In this document: positions 52,557-60,439 of the stretch, in pieces
How the letters are laid out: every line of letters starts with the position of its first letter
Position numbering within the stretch: the first letter of the stretch is position 1
Assembly: GCF_003318255.1 (NCBI RefSeq)
Contig: NZ_QOCF01000036.1
Location: forward strand, 1-64,000
Length of the DNA: 64,000 nt
Direction of reading: 5' to 3'
Source of the DNA: Ruegeria sp. A3M17
Lineage (GTDB): Bacteria > Pseudomonadota > Alphaproteobacteria > Rhodobacterales > Rhodobacteraceae
The notes under the pieces: generated by a model
What the model saw: only the letters and a program-made list of their open reading frames with translations
The model's database searches: none
What the model was told of the DNA's origin: nothing
Made by a program: the position numbers and the translations under genes

Positions 52557-54622
52557 CACGTCTCCTCCAAATCGATTATCTCGCGGCGAAACCAATCCTT
52601 GTCTGCTTCTGCCTTTGGGCGTTCAAAATCGCGTGCCGCGCGGTGGCCTGCGAAGACTGCGTCCACGATCAACCCCGGAGACGCGGCATCGCCAATAAGT
52701 TCGAGGGTTTTCAAACCGATCCCGCGCAAGCTGTCATAAAGCGCTGTCTCTCGATGGCGCTCGGTAACCAGAATTGTCGAGGCACACGGAATATCCGTTA
52801 CGCGACCGGTAAAGGCACACCCGATGCGCGCGAAGTCACCTTCAACCGCCGTCAGCACCTGATTGCAGCGAATGTCGATACCAAGCTCGATCAGGCGGGC
52901 CTGAATACGAGGCTGCTCCAAAGTATTGACGGCGTAAGTTGAAACTAAACTCTCTGGCGTGACGAAGACCACCTGGTATCCGGCGGTCGCCAGTTTTTCA
53001 GCGATCACCCCTGCCAGATAGATATGGTCATCATCATAGATCATCACCGGTCCATCCGGGGGCAGAATGCCGTTCATAATATCATCAGGCGTGAGCACTA
53101 TGGCATCGGGCTTAATCGTGGGTTGGTGGCGCTGGGTGTTGCGCCCCATGCCATCAGTGCGCCAATGGCTACCGGTCGCGACAAAGACGTGTTCGATGCC
53201 AAGCTCTGCCACCTGATCGCCGTCAAGCCTGCTGTCGGTGAACAATTGGACGTTGCTGCGCTGCTTCAGATCATTCAGGCGATAGTCGACGACGCGGGAC
53301 CAAGCCGCGAGGCCGGGAAGTTTGCTTTCCTTTGCAACACGTCCACCAAATTCAGCTGAGGCTTCGGCCAAAGTCACCTGATATCCTCGCCTTGCCATTT
53401 GCGTGGCGCATTCAAGACCGGCAGGGCCACTGCCAATAACCAAAGTATCCGCGTTGCTCTTTTTTGGCGCGATGATCTCGGGGTGCCAACCGCGGCGCCA
53501 CTCCTCGCCCATGGTCGGGTTTTGGGTGCAGCGGATCGGGATGCCCAGATTGTCGGATGAGACGCAGATGTTGCAGCCGATGCATTCGCGTATTTCGTCA
53601 ATCCTGCCGTCTTCAATCTTTTTCGGAATGAACGGGTCCGCAATGGAAGGGCGCGCCGCTCCGATAAGGTCGACAACTCCCTTTTTGACCATCGACAACA
53701 TCATATCGGGGGACGTCAGCCGACCAACACCAACCACAGGTTTCCGTGTGATCTGTTTGACGTGCGACAGAAACGCGTTCTGATAGCCATCCTCCGGCTG
53801 AAAGCGGGTTGTGGCACTGTCATTGGACCAGTCGGCAACGTTCACATCCCATAGGTCAGGAAGATCGGCCAAAAGCTCGACCACGGCACGGCCTTCTTCT
53901 GAAGCCTGCATGCCGTCAGCGCCCACCATCTCATCGATGGCAAACCGGAGCGCCACAGCGCAACTGTCACCTACAGCTTCGTGGGTGTCTTCCAGCAGTT
54001 CGCGTGTCAGGCGCACACGATTTTCAAGCGACCCACCATATTCATCACTACGCTGGTTCATATGCGGCAGCATGAAATGTTGCGCCAAAGTCATGTTGTG
54101 TCCGGCATAGACGTAAATGATATCAAATCCGGCATCTTTCGCGCGCAAGGCGGCCTCGCGGTGCCAGCGGCGGAATTCCCGGATATCGGCCTTATCCATG
54201 GCCTGCGCCTGCTTGGGATGCGTCGTATCGACGGACATCTCAGAAGGTGCAAGAACCGGAGCGCGGGTCAGCAAGTTTTGCGAATGGTTGCCATTGTGAA
54301 CCAGCTGGATAGCTGCCAGCGCCCCATGCGTATGTACCGCATCCGTCATCAGCCGCAACGCGGGCACATCGCGCCCGTCCCATAGCCGCCCCTCGGCGTA
54401 AGGAGACAGGTCTGAGGTTGGGTGAATCTCGGTCTCCTGATTGGAGACTACCCCCCACCCGCCTTCGGCCTTCATCCCACGAACGGCGGCATCCGCCCGC
54501 GGTCGGACATGCCCCAGCCCGGTGCAATGCGGCACCTGATAAAAGCGATTTCTAGCTGTGACTGGTCCGATCTGAACCGGTTCAAAAAGCAGAGCATATG
54601 GGTGCGCGTTCGACATGTTCAC
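52556..54622 (-). CDS. TMADH/StcD-like FMN/[4Fe-4S] amine dehydrogenase
   Basis: The product has 688 residues. An OYE-type FMN barrel (about 1-350) starts LFEPVQIGPVTARNRFYQVP and carries PHC with Cys33, matching the Cys that bonds FMN covalently in trimethylamine dehydrogenase. A C-x2-C-x2-C-x11-C cluster follows (CIGCNIC...), as in TMADH, and then an ADP-binding half (LVIGSGPAGLECATQMARRG). The family oxidatively removes N-methyl groups from tertiary or secondary amines; StcD does so for N-methylproline. It lies between the ABC transporter and the Rieske gene and should take the tertiary amine made by the latter. Confidence 0.92.
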   Translation of the reverse strand: MNMSNAHPYALLFEPVQIGPVTARNRFYQVPHCTGLGHVRPRADAAVRGMKAEGGWGVVSNQETEIHPTSDLSPYAEGRLWDGRDVPALRLMTDAVHTHGALAAIQLVHNGNHSQNLLTRAPVLAPSEMSVDTTHPKQAQAMDKADIREFRRWHREAALRAKDAGFDIIYVYAGHNMTLAQHFMLPHMNQRSDEYGGSLENRVRLTRELLEDTHEAVGDSCAVALRFAIDEMVGADGMQASEEGRAVVELLADLPDLWDVNVADWSNDSATTRFQPEDGYQNAFLSHVKQITRKPVVGVGRLTSPDMMLSMVKKGVVDLIGAARPSIADPFIPKKIEDGRIDEIRECIGCNICVSSDNLGIPIRCTQNPTMGEEWRRGWHPEIIAPKKSNADTLVIGSGPAGLECATQMARRGYQVTLAEASAEFGGRVAKESKLPGLAAWSRVVDYRLNDLKQRSNVQLFTDSRLDGDQVAELGIEHVFVATGSHWRTDGMGRNTQRHQPTIKPDAIVLTPDDIMNGILPPDGPVMIYDDDHIYLAGVIAEKLATAGYQVVFVTPESLVSTYAVNTLEQPRIQARLIELGIDIRCNQVLTAVEGDFARIGCAFTGRVTDIPCASTILVTERHRETALYDSLRGIGLKTLELIGDAASPGLIVDAVFAGHRAARDFERPKAEADKDWFRREIIDLEET

Positions 54623-54676
54623 GCGTTTTCCTATATCTGGGATCCGGAGCCGTAAGGCCCCGGAAAAGTGGTTGTG

Positions 54677-55738
54677 TTAGAAGCCGGCTTTGATCCGTTC
54701 AAATTCTGCCAGCATTTTCGCCTCAAGCTCGGGGTTCACCGCATCAAAGAACAAACTGCCTTCAAAGAAGCTTTTTGGATCCGAGAATCCATAGGCTTCG
54801 ATGTTGGCCTGATCGGCAACTTCGAACGCTTTTGCGTTGGAATGTGGGTAGCCCCAGTTGTCGATGATGTACTGACCGCTGGCAGGGTCAGTGAGCGCGT
54901 TCAACAGATCATAGACCTGATCGACCGGTGTCGTGGAAGACTTCAAATGCACGTAACCGCAAGCCCAGGTCGCGATGCCCTTATCGACATCACGCATCAT
55001 AGCGGCAGGCACTTCGTTCCAGATCAGGTTGAGTTCCGACTGGTTCCAAGCCCAACCCAATTCGATCTCACCGCTGGTCATGGCCTGATCAAATTGACCC
55101 GCATCGGACCAGTAAAAGCGCATGTTCGGGTGGATCGAGCGCAGGAAATCAGATGCTTCCTTGAATTGCTCGTCGCTCAGATTGGTATAATCGTCGGCGT
55201 TTCCGGTGGCCAGCGCTGCCAAGGCGTATGCAGATGACGCGGCATCCGGGACGGCGATCTTGCCTGCATAGGCCGGGTCCGCCAGCATTTGCAGCGAGAT
55301 ATCATCGCCTGAGATTTTGTCGGTGCGATAGATAAGGCCCGTGTTCCCCCACTCGAACGGCAACATGTAAAGCTTACCGTCGAGGACGATGGCGTCGACT
55401 TCCTTGATCTCGGGCAGCACATCGGCCCAGTTGGTCAGCTTACTTTCATCCAGCGGCTGGATCAGGTCGGCTGCGACCCATTTTCGGACCGCGTCGGAAC
55501 AAGGATGCGCCAGATCAGCCGTGAAACCCGAACTCAGTTTCGTAAAGGCTTCCTCCTGACTTCCGAAATAGGAATAGCTCGGCGCCTCATCCCCGTATTT
55601 TTCCATGTAGCTGGCAAAGAACCCGGGATCTTCATATCCCGACCAGTCAAAAACCGTTAGATCAGCGCCACCTGCTATGGCACTTCCCGTGCTTAATGCC
55701 GTCGCACATACGAAGGCCGCAATTCCCTGTAGTCTCAT
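54677..55738 (-). CDS. PotD-type periplasmic binding protein
   Basis: The product has 353 residues. A signal peptide (LQGIAAFVCATALSTGSAIAGG) leads to a PotD/SBP_bac-type domain: LTVFDWSGYEDPGFFASYMEKYGD, FTADLAHPCSDAVRKW and PFEWGNTGLIYRTDKI. Trp and Tyr residues at cleft positions (VFDWSGYE, NMRFYWSDAG) could form an aromatic box for a quaternary amine, as in related betaine and polyamine receptors. It captures the operon's substrate. The gene follows the ATPase gene by 17 bases and precedes the TMADH-like gene by 54. Confidence 0.88.
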   Translation of the reverse strand: MRLQGIAAFVCATALSTGSAIAGGADLTVFDWSGYEDPGFFASYMEKYGDEAPSYSYFGSQEEAFTKLSSGFTADLAHPCSDAVRKWVAADLIQPLDESKLTNWADVLPEIKEVDAIVLDGKLYMLPFEWGNTGLIYRTDKISGDDISLQMLADPAYAGKIAVPDAASSAYALAALATGNADDYTNLSDEQFKEASDFLRSIHPNMRFYWSDAGQFDQAMTSGEIELGWAWNQSELNLIWNEVPAAMMRDVDKGIATWACGYVHLKSSTTPVDQVYDLLNALTDPASGQYIIDNWGYPHSNAKAFEVADQANIEAYGFSDPKSFFEGSLFFDAVNPELEAKMLAEFERIKAGF

Positions 55739-55755
55739 TTTATCCTCCCACTATT

Positions 55756-56853
55756 TTACTTTGTGTCTGTACCTAGATCGATCACGCTTGCCCCCTGAAG
55801 CCCCAGCCAAACTGCGTCGCCGCGTTTGAAATCGACCGTGTGAAAATAGTTTGGAACTGAGACCGAGATTGGTTTCTCAGCTCCCTCCACCTGAATGTGA
55901 TAGTGAATGTTCTCGCCATAGAAGGCGACGTTGCTGACAGTGCCCTGAACCGTTGATGGATAGTCCTCTGGCTTTTCAGCCGCGATTTCCAATTGTTCCG
56001 GGCGAATACCGATGTTCATGTCTTTAGAGCTGGTCGCAACGTTGGGATTTCTCTCAATCTCAATCCGCCCGAAGGCGGCTGCATCGATAGACAACATATT
56101 GTCGGTTTCGCCCAATAACTGGGCAGGCAGTATGTTCATCTCACCGATGAAACTGGCCACTTGCTGATCACAAGGACGGGCGTAAAGCGTGGTTGGTGTA
56201 TCCACCTGCTTGAGCCGTCCATTGAACATCACGCCAATACGATCGGACATGGTCATCGCCTCATATTGGTCATGGGTGACCATCACAAAGGTGATGCCAA
56301 GCGACTGCTGGAGATTGCGCATTTCAAACTGCATCTGTTCGCGTAGTTTCTTGTCGAGGGCCGACAAGGGCTCATCCAGCAACAACACCTTGGGTCGCAT
56401 GATCAGCGCGCGGGCGAGCGCCACCCTTTGCCGCTGCCCACCCGACAACTCACTTGCGCCGCGATCCTGAAGACCGCCCAACTCGACCATTTCCAGGGCC
56501 TCGGCTACGCGCTGTTCGATCTCGGCCTTGGGCGCCTTGCCCCGCAAGCCATAGGCCACGTTGTTCCCAACGTTCAGGTGCGGGAAGATGGCGTAGCTCT
56601 GAAAGACCATGTTCGTTGGCCGGTTGTTGGCAGGCACACCTTCCATATCCTGACCGTCGATCAGCACGGTACCCTCAGTCGGTTCCTGGAATCCGGCGAT
56701 CATCCGCAACACCGTGGTCTTGCCGCATCCCGATGGGCCGAGGAGCGAGAAAAACTCGCCCTCTTTGAGATCGAGGTTGATCCCGCTGGCTGCTAGGAAT
56801 GTGCCATAGCGCTTTTCGACGCCCCTGAGTTCTATGATGTTTCTGTCTGTCAT
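55756..56853 (-). CDS. PotA-type ABC transporter ATPase
   Basis: The product has 365 residues. The nucleotide-binding domain has Walker A GPSGCGKTT, signature LSGGQRQRVALARAL, Walker B LLLDEPLSALD and H-loop THDQYEAM. A TOBE domain at about 270-350 (MNIGIRPEQLEIA, VQGTVSNVAFYG) is typical of polyamine/iron-type importers. It powers uptake together with the two permeases. It overlaps the second permease gene by four bases (ATGA). Sequence is complete and the length normal for PotA/PotG. Confidence 0.93.
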   Translation of the reverse strand: MTDRNIIELRGVEKRYGTFLAASGINLDLKEGEFFSLLGPSGCGKTTVLRMIAGFQEPTEGTVLIDGQDMEGVPANNRPTNMVFQSYAIFPHLNVGNNVAYGLRGKAPKAEIEQRVAEALEMVELGGLQDRGASELSGGQRQRVALARALIMRPKVLLLDEPLSALDKKLREQMQFEMRNLQQSLGITFVMVTHDQYEAMTMSDRIGVMFNGRLKQVDTPTTLYARPCDQQVASFIGEMNILPAQLLGETDNMLSIDAAAFGRIEIERNPNVATSSKDMNIGIRPEQLEIAAEKPEDYPSTVQGTVSNVAFYGENIHYHIQVEGAEKPISVSVPNYFHTVDFKRGDAVWLGLQGASVIDLGTDTK

Positions 56854-57638
56854 CGGACCTCTGATGCGGATGAGCGGCGGCGGAAATACTCGGCCAATAC
56901 CAAAAGCAGAACCGAGGTAAGCAGCAGGATAGAGCCCAAAGCCAAAACGTTTGGAAGCTTGGCGGGGAAACGGATCTGGCTCCAGATATAGACCGGCAGG
57001 GTTGGCTGGTTGCCGGACAGGAAAAAGGCTAGGACGAACTCATCGAAGCTGACCGTAAAAGTGACCAGCATGCTGGCTATGATACCGGGGGAAACGACCG
57101 GCAGTGTCACGCGGCGGAAGGTTTCGAACACGCCGACGCCCAGATCGTAAGATGCCTCTTCCAGCGACGCGTCAAAGTCATCAAAGGCAGACTTCAGGAT
57201 CGAAACGGAAAACGGCAAGGCGAGGAACGTATGGCCCAGAACAACGGTCAGCAGAGATGGCTTGAGACCGAGAAACAGAAACAGAACCAGCATTGACGAA
57301 GCCACGATAATGCCCGGAATAACCAAAGGCAGCATCACCAAACCTTCGGCCGCACGCTGGCCCCGAAAACGGTATCGAACAAAGGCGCGGGCGGCGAACA
57401 GCCCTATAGCGGTGGATAGAAGTGCGACGACAGTGCCGACGCCAAGTGAATTCCAAAGGGCCTGGATCAACGTATCCTGCTCGCCCAGCTTCCGATACCA
57501 GTCCAGCGTCCAACCCTTGATCGGAAAGGCAACGATTGTGCCGCTGTTGAACGAGAACAAGGGTAGGAACAGAACCGGCAGATACAGAAAAACCAAATAC
57601 AGGAAAGCATAGGCTGTTAAGGTCGAGGGGCGCTTCAT
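56850..57638 (-). CDS. PotC-type ABC transporter permease
   Basis: This 262-residue permease has about six helices. It starts RPSTLTAYAFLYLVFLYLPV and includes the EAA loop (FDASLEEASYDLGVGVFETFRRVTLPVVSPGI) that contacts the ATPase. SFNSGTIVAFPIKGWTLDWY is typical of PotC-like subunits. It pairs with the PotB-type permease, whose gene it overlaps by four bases, and with the ATPase, also by four bases. Confidence 0.92.
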   Translation of the reverse strand: MKRPSTLTAYAFLYLVFLYLPVLFLPLFSFNSGTIVAFPIKGWTLDWYRKLGEQDTLIQALWNSLGVGTVVALLSTAIGLFAARAFVRYRFRGQRAAEGLVMLPLVIPGIIVASSMLVLFLFLGLKPSLLTVVLGHTFLALPFSVSILKSAFDDFDASLEEASYDLGVGVFETFRRVTLPVVSPGIIASMLVTFTVSFDEFVLAFFLSGNQPTLPVYIWSQIRFPAKLPNVLALGSILLLTSVLLLVLAEYFRRRSSASEVR

Positions 57639-58504
57639 CTGATCCTCCTCCCTAGCCGGGTGGCGGTAATGACAAACACGATGGCGACGAAGCCGACCGA
57701 CAGCATCGCGATCAGCGAAAGTGTGGCGCCGAGAGGCCAGTTGTTGGCGGCCCCGAACTGAACCTGAATAAGATTGGCAATCATCTTCCCGTCCGATCCG
57801 CCGACCAGCGCTGGGGTCACGTAGTCACCGACAGTCGGAATGAAGATGATCAGGCATGCAGCAATGATCCCTGGGATGGTCAACGGCAGCGTCACCCGCA
57901 TGAAGCGTTGCAAAGGACTGTTGCCGAGGTCGGTGGCGGCCTCCAACAGGCTTGGATCGATCTTCTGCAACGAGACGTAGATCGGCAGGATCGCAAAAGG
58001 TGCCCAGGCATGAGCAAGTGTCAGCACGACGGCGAATTCATTATACAGCAAGAAGTCGAGCGGTTCGTCGATCAGACCAAGCATCAGTAGTGCAGAATTC
58101 ATCACTCCGTTGAACCCAAGGATGAGTTTCCAGGCAAATACGCGCAGCAGATAGCTGGACCAAAACGGAATGGTGATGAGCAGAAGCCAGATGGTCTTTT
58201 TCCGGACCTTCATCGCGATGAAGTACGCGATGGGATAGGCCAGTGCGACAGTAACTACCGTAACTGCTCCGGCAATCCAGATAGACCTTAGCATTAAGTG
58301 TCGAACCAGCGGATCAGCAAACGCCTCGCTATAGTTTTTCAACGTCGGTGTCTTGTCGAGCGTTACGTAGGTTTGGGTCCAGAATGAATAGGCGATCAGG
58401 ATCACCAAAGGCGCCGCCACCAGAAAGCCCACGTATGCCGTGGCTGGTGCGCTGAGGGTATAACCCCGGGACGCTTCGCTACGAAAAATCACCCTATCTC
58501 CCAT
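57635..58504 (-). CDS. PotB-type ABC transporter permease
   Basis: This 289-residue permease with about six helices is the first gene of the methylated-amine operon. The N-terminal helix FLVAAPLVILIAYSFWTQTY, PFWSSYLLRVFAWKLILG and the EAA loop LLEAATDLGNSPLQRFMRVTLPLTIPGI are typical of PotB. It forms a heterodimer with the PotC-type subunit. The candidate promoter and operator lie 20-70 bases upstream of its start. Confidence 0.92.
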   Translation of the reverse strand: MGDRVIFRSEASRGYTLSAPATAYVGFLVAAPLVILIAYSFWTQTYVTLDKTPTLKNYSEAFADPLVRHLMLRSIWIAGAVTVVTVALAYPIAYFIAMKVRKKTIWLLLITIPFWSSYLLRVFAWKLILGFNGVMNSALLMLGLIDEPLDFLLYNEFAVVLTLAHAWAPFAILPIYVSLQKIDPSLLEAATDLGNSPLQRFMRVTLPLTIPGIIAACLIIFIPTVGDYVTPALVGGSDGKMIANLIQVQFGAANNWPLGATLSLIAMLSVGFVAIVFVITATRLGRRIR

Positions 58505-58524
58505 CTCGGTACTTACGAGTCTCT

Positions 58525-58542
58525 AATGGACGATCGTCCATT
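58525..58542. promoter_or_regulatory. 18-bp perfect palindrome, likely TetR operator
   Basis: AATGGACGATCGTCCATT is perfectly self-complementary. It lies in the 109-base gap between the operon and the divergent TetR gene, immediately downstream of the predicted -10 box of the operon, where a bound dimer would block transcription. The TGGACG/CGTCCA half-sites resemble the GGACGTTCAA part of BetI-type operators. The TetR protein encoded next door is the obvious ligand. Confidence 0.7.
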
Positions 58543-58544
58543 TA

Positions 58545-58574
58545 ATGTTGCGCCAGAAAGGCCTTTCGTGTCAA
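58545..58574 (-). promoter_or_regulatory. Candidate promoter of the methylated-amine operon
   Basis: On the minus strand TTGACA (58574-58569) is a perfect -35 box, followed after 18 bases by CAACAT (58550-58545), a weak -10. The palindromic operator begins two bases beyond, over the expected start point, so a bound repressor would block initiation. Confidence 0.5.
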
Positions 58575-58613
58575 TCTTCCTGTGAGCCACCCATATGAGA
58601 AGACCCTAAGCTA

Positions 58614-59267
58614 ATGGAATCATTGAATAGAGTGACCGAGCCCAAAGGAAGAAAGCGTAGTTCTAAGCGCGATCCGGAAGCCAATAGGCGGCTCCTGATC
58701 AAGGCGACACTGGATACTATTGCTGATATTGGAGTCACCGATACCTCGGTCAGTCGCATCTGCGAGCGCTCCGGTTTGTCGCGCGGAATGATCCATTTGC
58801 ATTTCGGGGGGAAGGACAATTTGCTGACGGCAGCGGCCCAGCATTTCAGTACTGAGTATTATGCCGAGATGGACAGATTGGCCGATCTGGGCTCGGATGC
58901 ATCGCCCGAAGACCGAGTGATGGCTGTGATTGAGGCTGATCTGTCCGAAGCTTTGCTCAATCCACGAAGTACGAAAATCTGGCATGCATTCCGAGGCATC
59001 GCGAGCTCACACCCAGGTATTGCCCGATACAGCAGCACTCAGGATCCCAAACTTGTCGAGACTTTGCGGCGTGCGTTCATGGAGATAGCCCAACAAAACG
59101 GGCATGATCCGAACTTGGTGAATGATGCCACCAGCGGAACGCTGGCCCTACTGGAAGGTATGTGGGTTAATTACCTGACCGATATGCAGATTTTTTCGCG
59201 ACGACGCTCTGCTGAACTTATTCGAAGGTTTTTAGGTGGGCTTTTCCCAGGCAAATTCATGCTGTGA
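58614..59267 (+). CDS. TetR-family regulator (BetI-like)
   Basis: The product has 217 residues. A basic start (KGRKRSSKRDPEANRR) precedes the TetR HTH: LIKATLDTIADIGVTDTSVSRICERSGLSRGMIHLHFGGKDNLLT. The remaining helices form the ligand and dimer domain; WHAFRGIASSHPGI and LLEGMWVNYL resemble BetI, the choline-responsive repressor. Divergent to the transport/demethylation operon and next to a perfect palindrome, it probably represses the operon until the methylated amine or an early product binds. It may also control its own promoter through the same site. Confidence 0.88.
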   Translation: MESLNRVTEPKGRKRSSKRDPEANRRLLIKATLDTIADIGVTDTSVSRICERSGLSRGMIHLHFGGKDNLLTAAAQHFSTEYYAEMDRLADLGSDASPEDRVMAVIEADLSEALLNPRSTKIWHAFRGIASSHPGIARYSSTQDPKLVETLRRAFMEIAQQNGHDPNLVNDATSGTLALLEGMWVNYLTDMQIFSRRRSAELIRRFLGGLFPGKFML

Positions 59268-59394
59268 GGCTTGGCGACGCTCAGATTTGAGGTAGAGACA
59301 AAACCCCTTCTTTGAAAGCCGTCTGCTTTCTCGCAATCCTTGATCGGCATGTTGCACCTTCGCGCGGTTTGATCCTACTGGGGCTTGGTCTGCA

Positions 59395-59832
59395 ATGCTA
59401 CTTAGGAATGTCCGTTACGGCGTCGCCTACCGTGAACTGGAAGAGATCATGGCGGAACGTGGGGTGATGGTCGATCATGCAACGCTTAACCACAGGGTCG
59501 TCAAGTTTTCACCCTTGGCCCCTCACGCGGTTCAGAAACGGAAGACCAACACCGTTGCATCTTGGCGTATGGATGAGACTTATGTCAAAGTTCGTGGTGA
59601 ATGGGCGTATCTGTATCGAGCCGTAAATCGCGACGGGCAAACCCTTGATTTCATGCTATCCGAGAAACGAGACACCAAGTCCGCAAAGAAATTCTTCGTC
59701 AATGCTCTGTGCACCAATGGTATTCCGAATACGGCTCACGAGACCGATGCCGGCTTCAAACGCCTCATCTCGGCTGCGGCAACACTCTCGGGGATTGAGA
59801 CCGCCAACATGATCCGGAATGGACAGCTTGGG
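59395..59832 (+). pseudogene. IS6-family transposase with internal deletion
   Basis: The frame shows IS6/IS26-type motifs: RYGVAYRELEEIMAERGV, VDHATLN, WRMDETYVKVRGEWAYLYRAVNR (first catalytic Asp), FMLSEKRDTKSAKKFF. It then jumps from NALCTNGIP to SAAATLSGIETANMIRNGQL, the family's C-terminal motif. The stretch with the second Asp and the Glu of the DDE triad is missing, so it cannot work. The N-terminal 20 or so residues also seem displaced by a frameshift just before 59395. The open frame continues to 60105 only by chance through another fragment. Confidence 0.8.
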
Positions 59833-59929
59833 CCTTCGACAAACGGTTTCCGTCAATTTGCAAAGCTCACAGGCAAACTTCGCCTAATCAGAGCGATAGA
59901 TTTGAACCAAGCCAAAATTTGCGACAAAA

Positions 59930-60105
59930 CCGCTTTGGCGCGTGGTCGATCAATATGGCATCGTGTTGGACAAAATACTCCAACAAAAAAGGGACAAACG
60001 GGTTTTAAAACGCCTGTTACATCGCCTGATAATGCGTCTTGGTTTCGTTCCCAAACAAACATCATAGACAAGCTACGTTCACATGCCGTCACCCGAGCCG
60101 CTTGA
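59930..60105 (+). pseudogene. Second IS6-type transposase fragment
   Basis: A different frame reads LWRVVDQYGIVLDKILQQKR and DKRVLKRLLHRL up to a stop near 60070. After a frame shift it continues IIDKLRSHAVTRA. These match the first-Asp-to-second-Asp stretch of IS6-type transposases (normally VDxxGxVLD...K and TDKLRSY). As the preceding fragment has its own version of this stretch, this is a separate element. It is interrupted and has no catalytic Glu. Confidence 0.65.
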
Positions 60106-60124
60106 AATCCTTGTACCACTTGAA

Positions 60125-60295
60125 TTAGAAGCCCTGCGATTGCCCCTTACGACGGCAAAGCTCAGCTACGCTGTCCTCGTCACGAAACCCATCAAGTACG
60201 ATCCGAATCTCCTCTTCGCTGGAATTCTGCTTGCACATAACACGCTTGATTTCTTTGACGATTTCATCGCCGGTGCTCGCCTTTGTTTTTCTCAT
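60125..60295 (-). pseudogene. IS3-family OrfA fragment
   Basis: From ATG 60295 the minus strand reads MRKTKASTGDEIVKEIKR and then SSEEEIRIVLDGFRDEDSVAELCRRKG. This is the helix-turn-helix start of IS3-family OrfA proteins. A stop codon follows where the family has YY; beyond it, FKWYKDF is still recognisable. OrfB is absent. Its end overlaps the IS6-type fragment, so one element has inserted into or recombined with the other. Confidence 0.75.
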
Positions 60296-60439
60296 CGTCC
60301 ACTTCTTGGTGGCAGCGATGAGTAACAAACCATTTCTTAGCAAAAAGACCTACTTGGACCCATAAGCGCCTACTTCAAACAACATAAGAGTTACTGGATC
60401 AAAGCCCAACTTGGGCACCAAGTCGATCATTTGACACCA

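Noticed and set aside
59395..60105. Functional 236-residue transposase
   Set aside because: The frame joins an internally deleted IS6-type gene to a separate fragment by chance; the second Asp and the Glu of the catalytic triad are missing.
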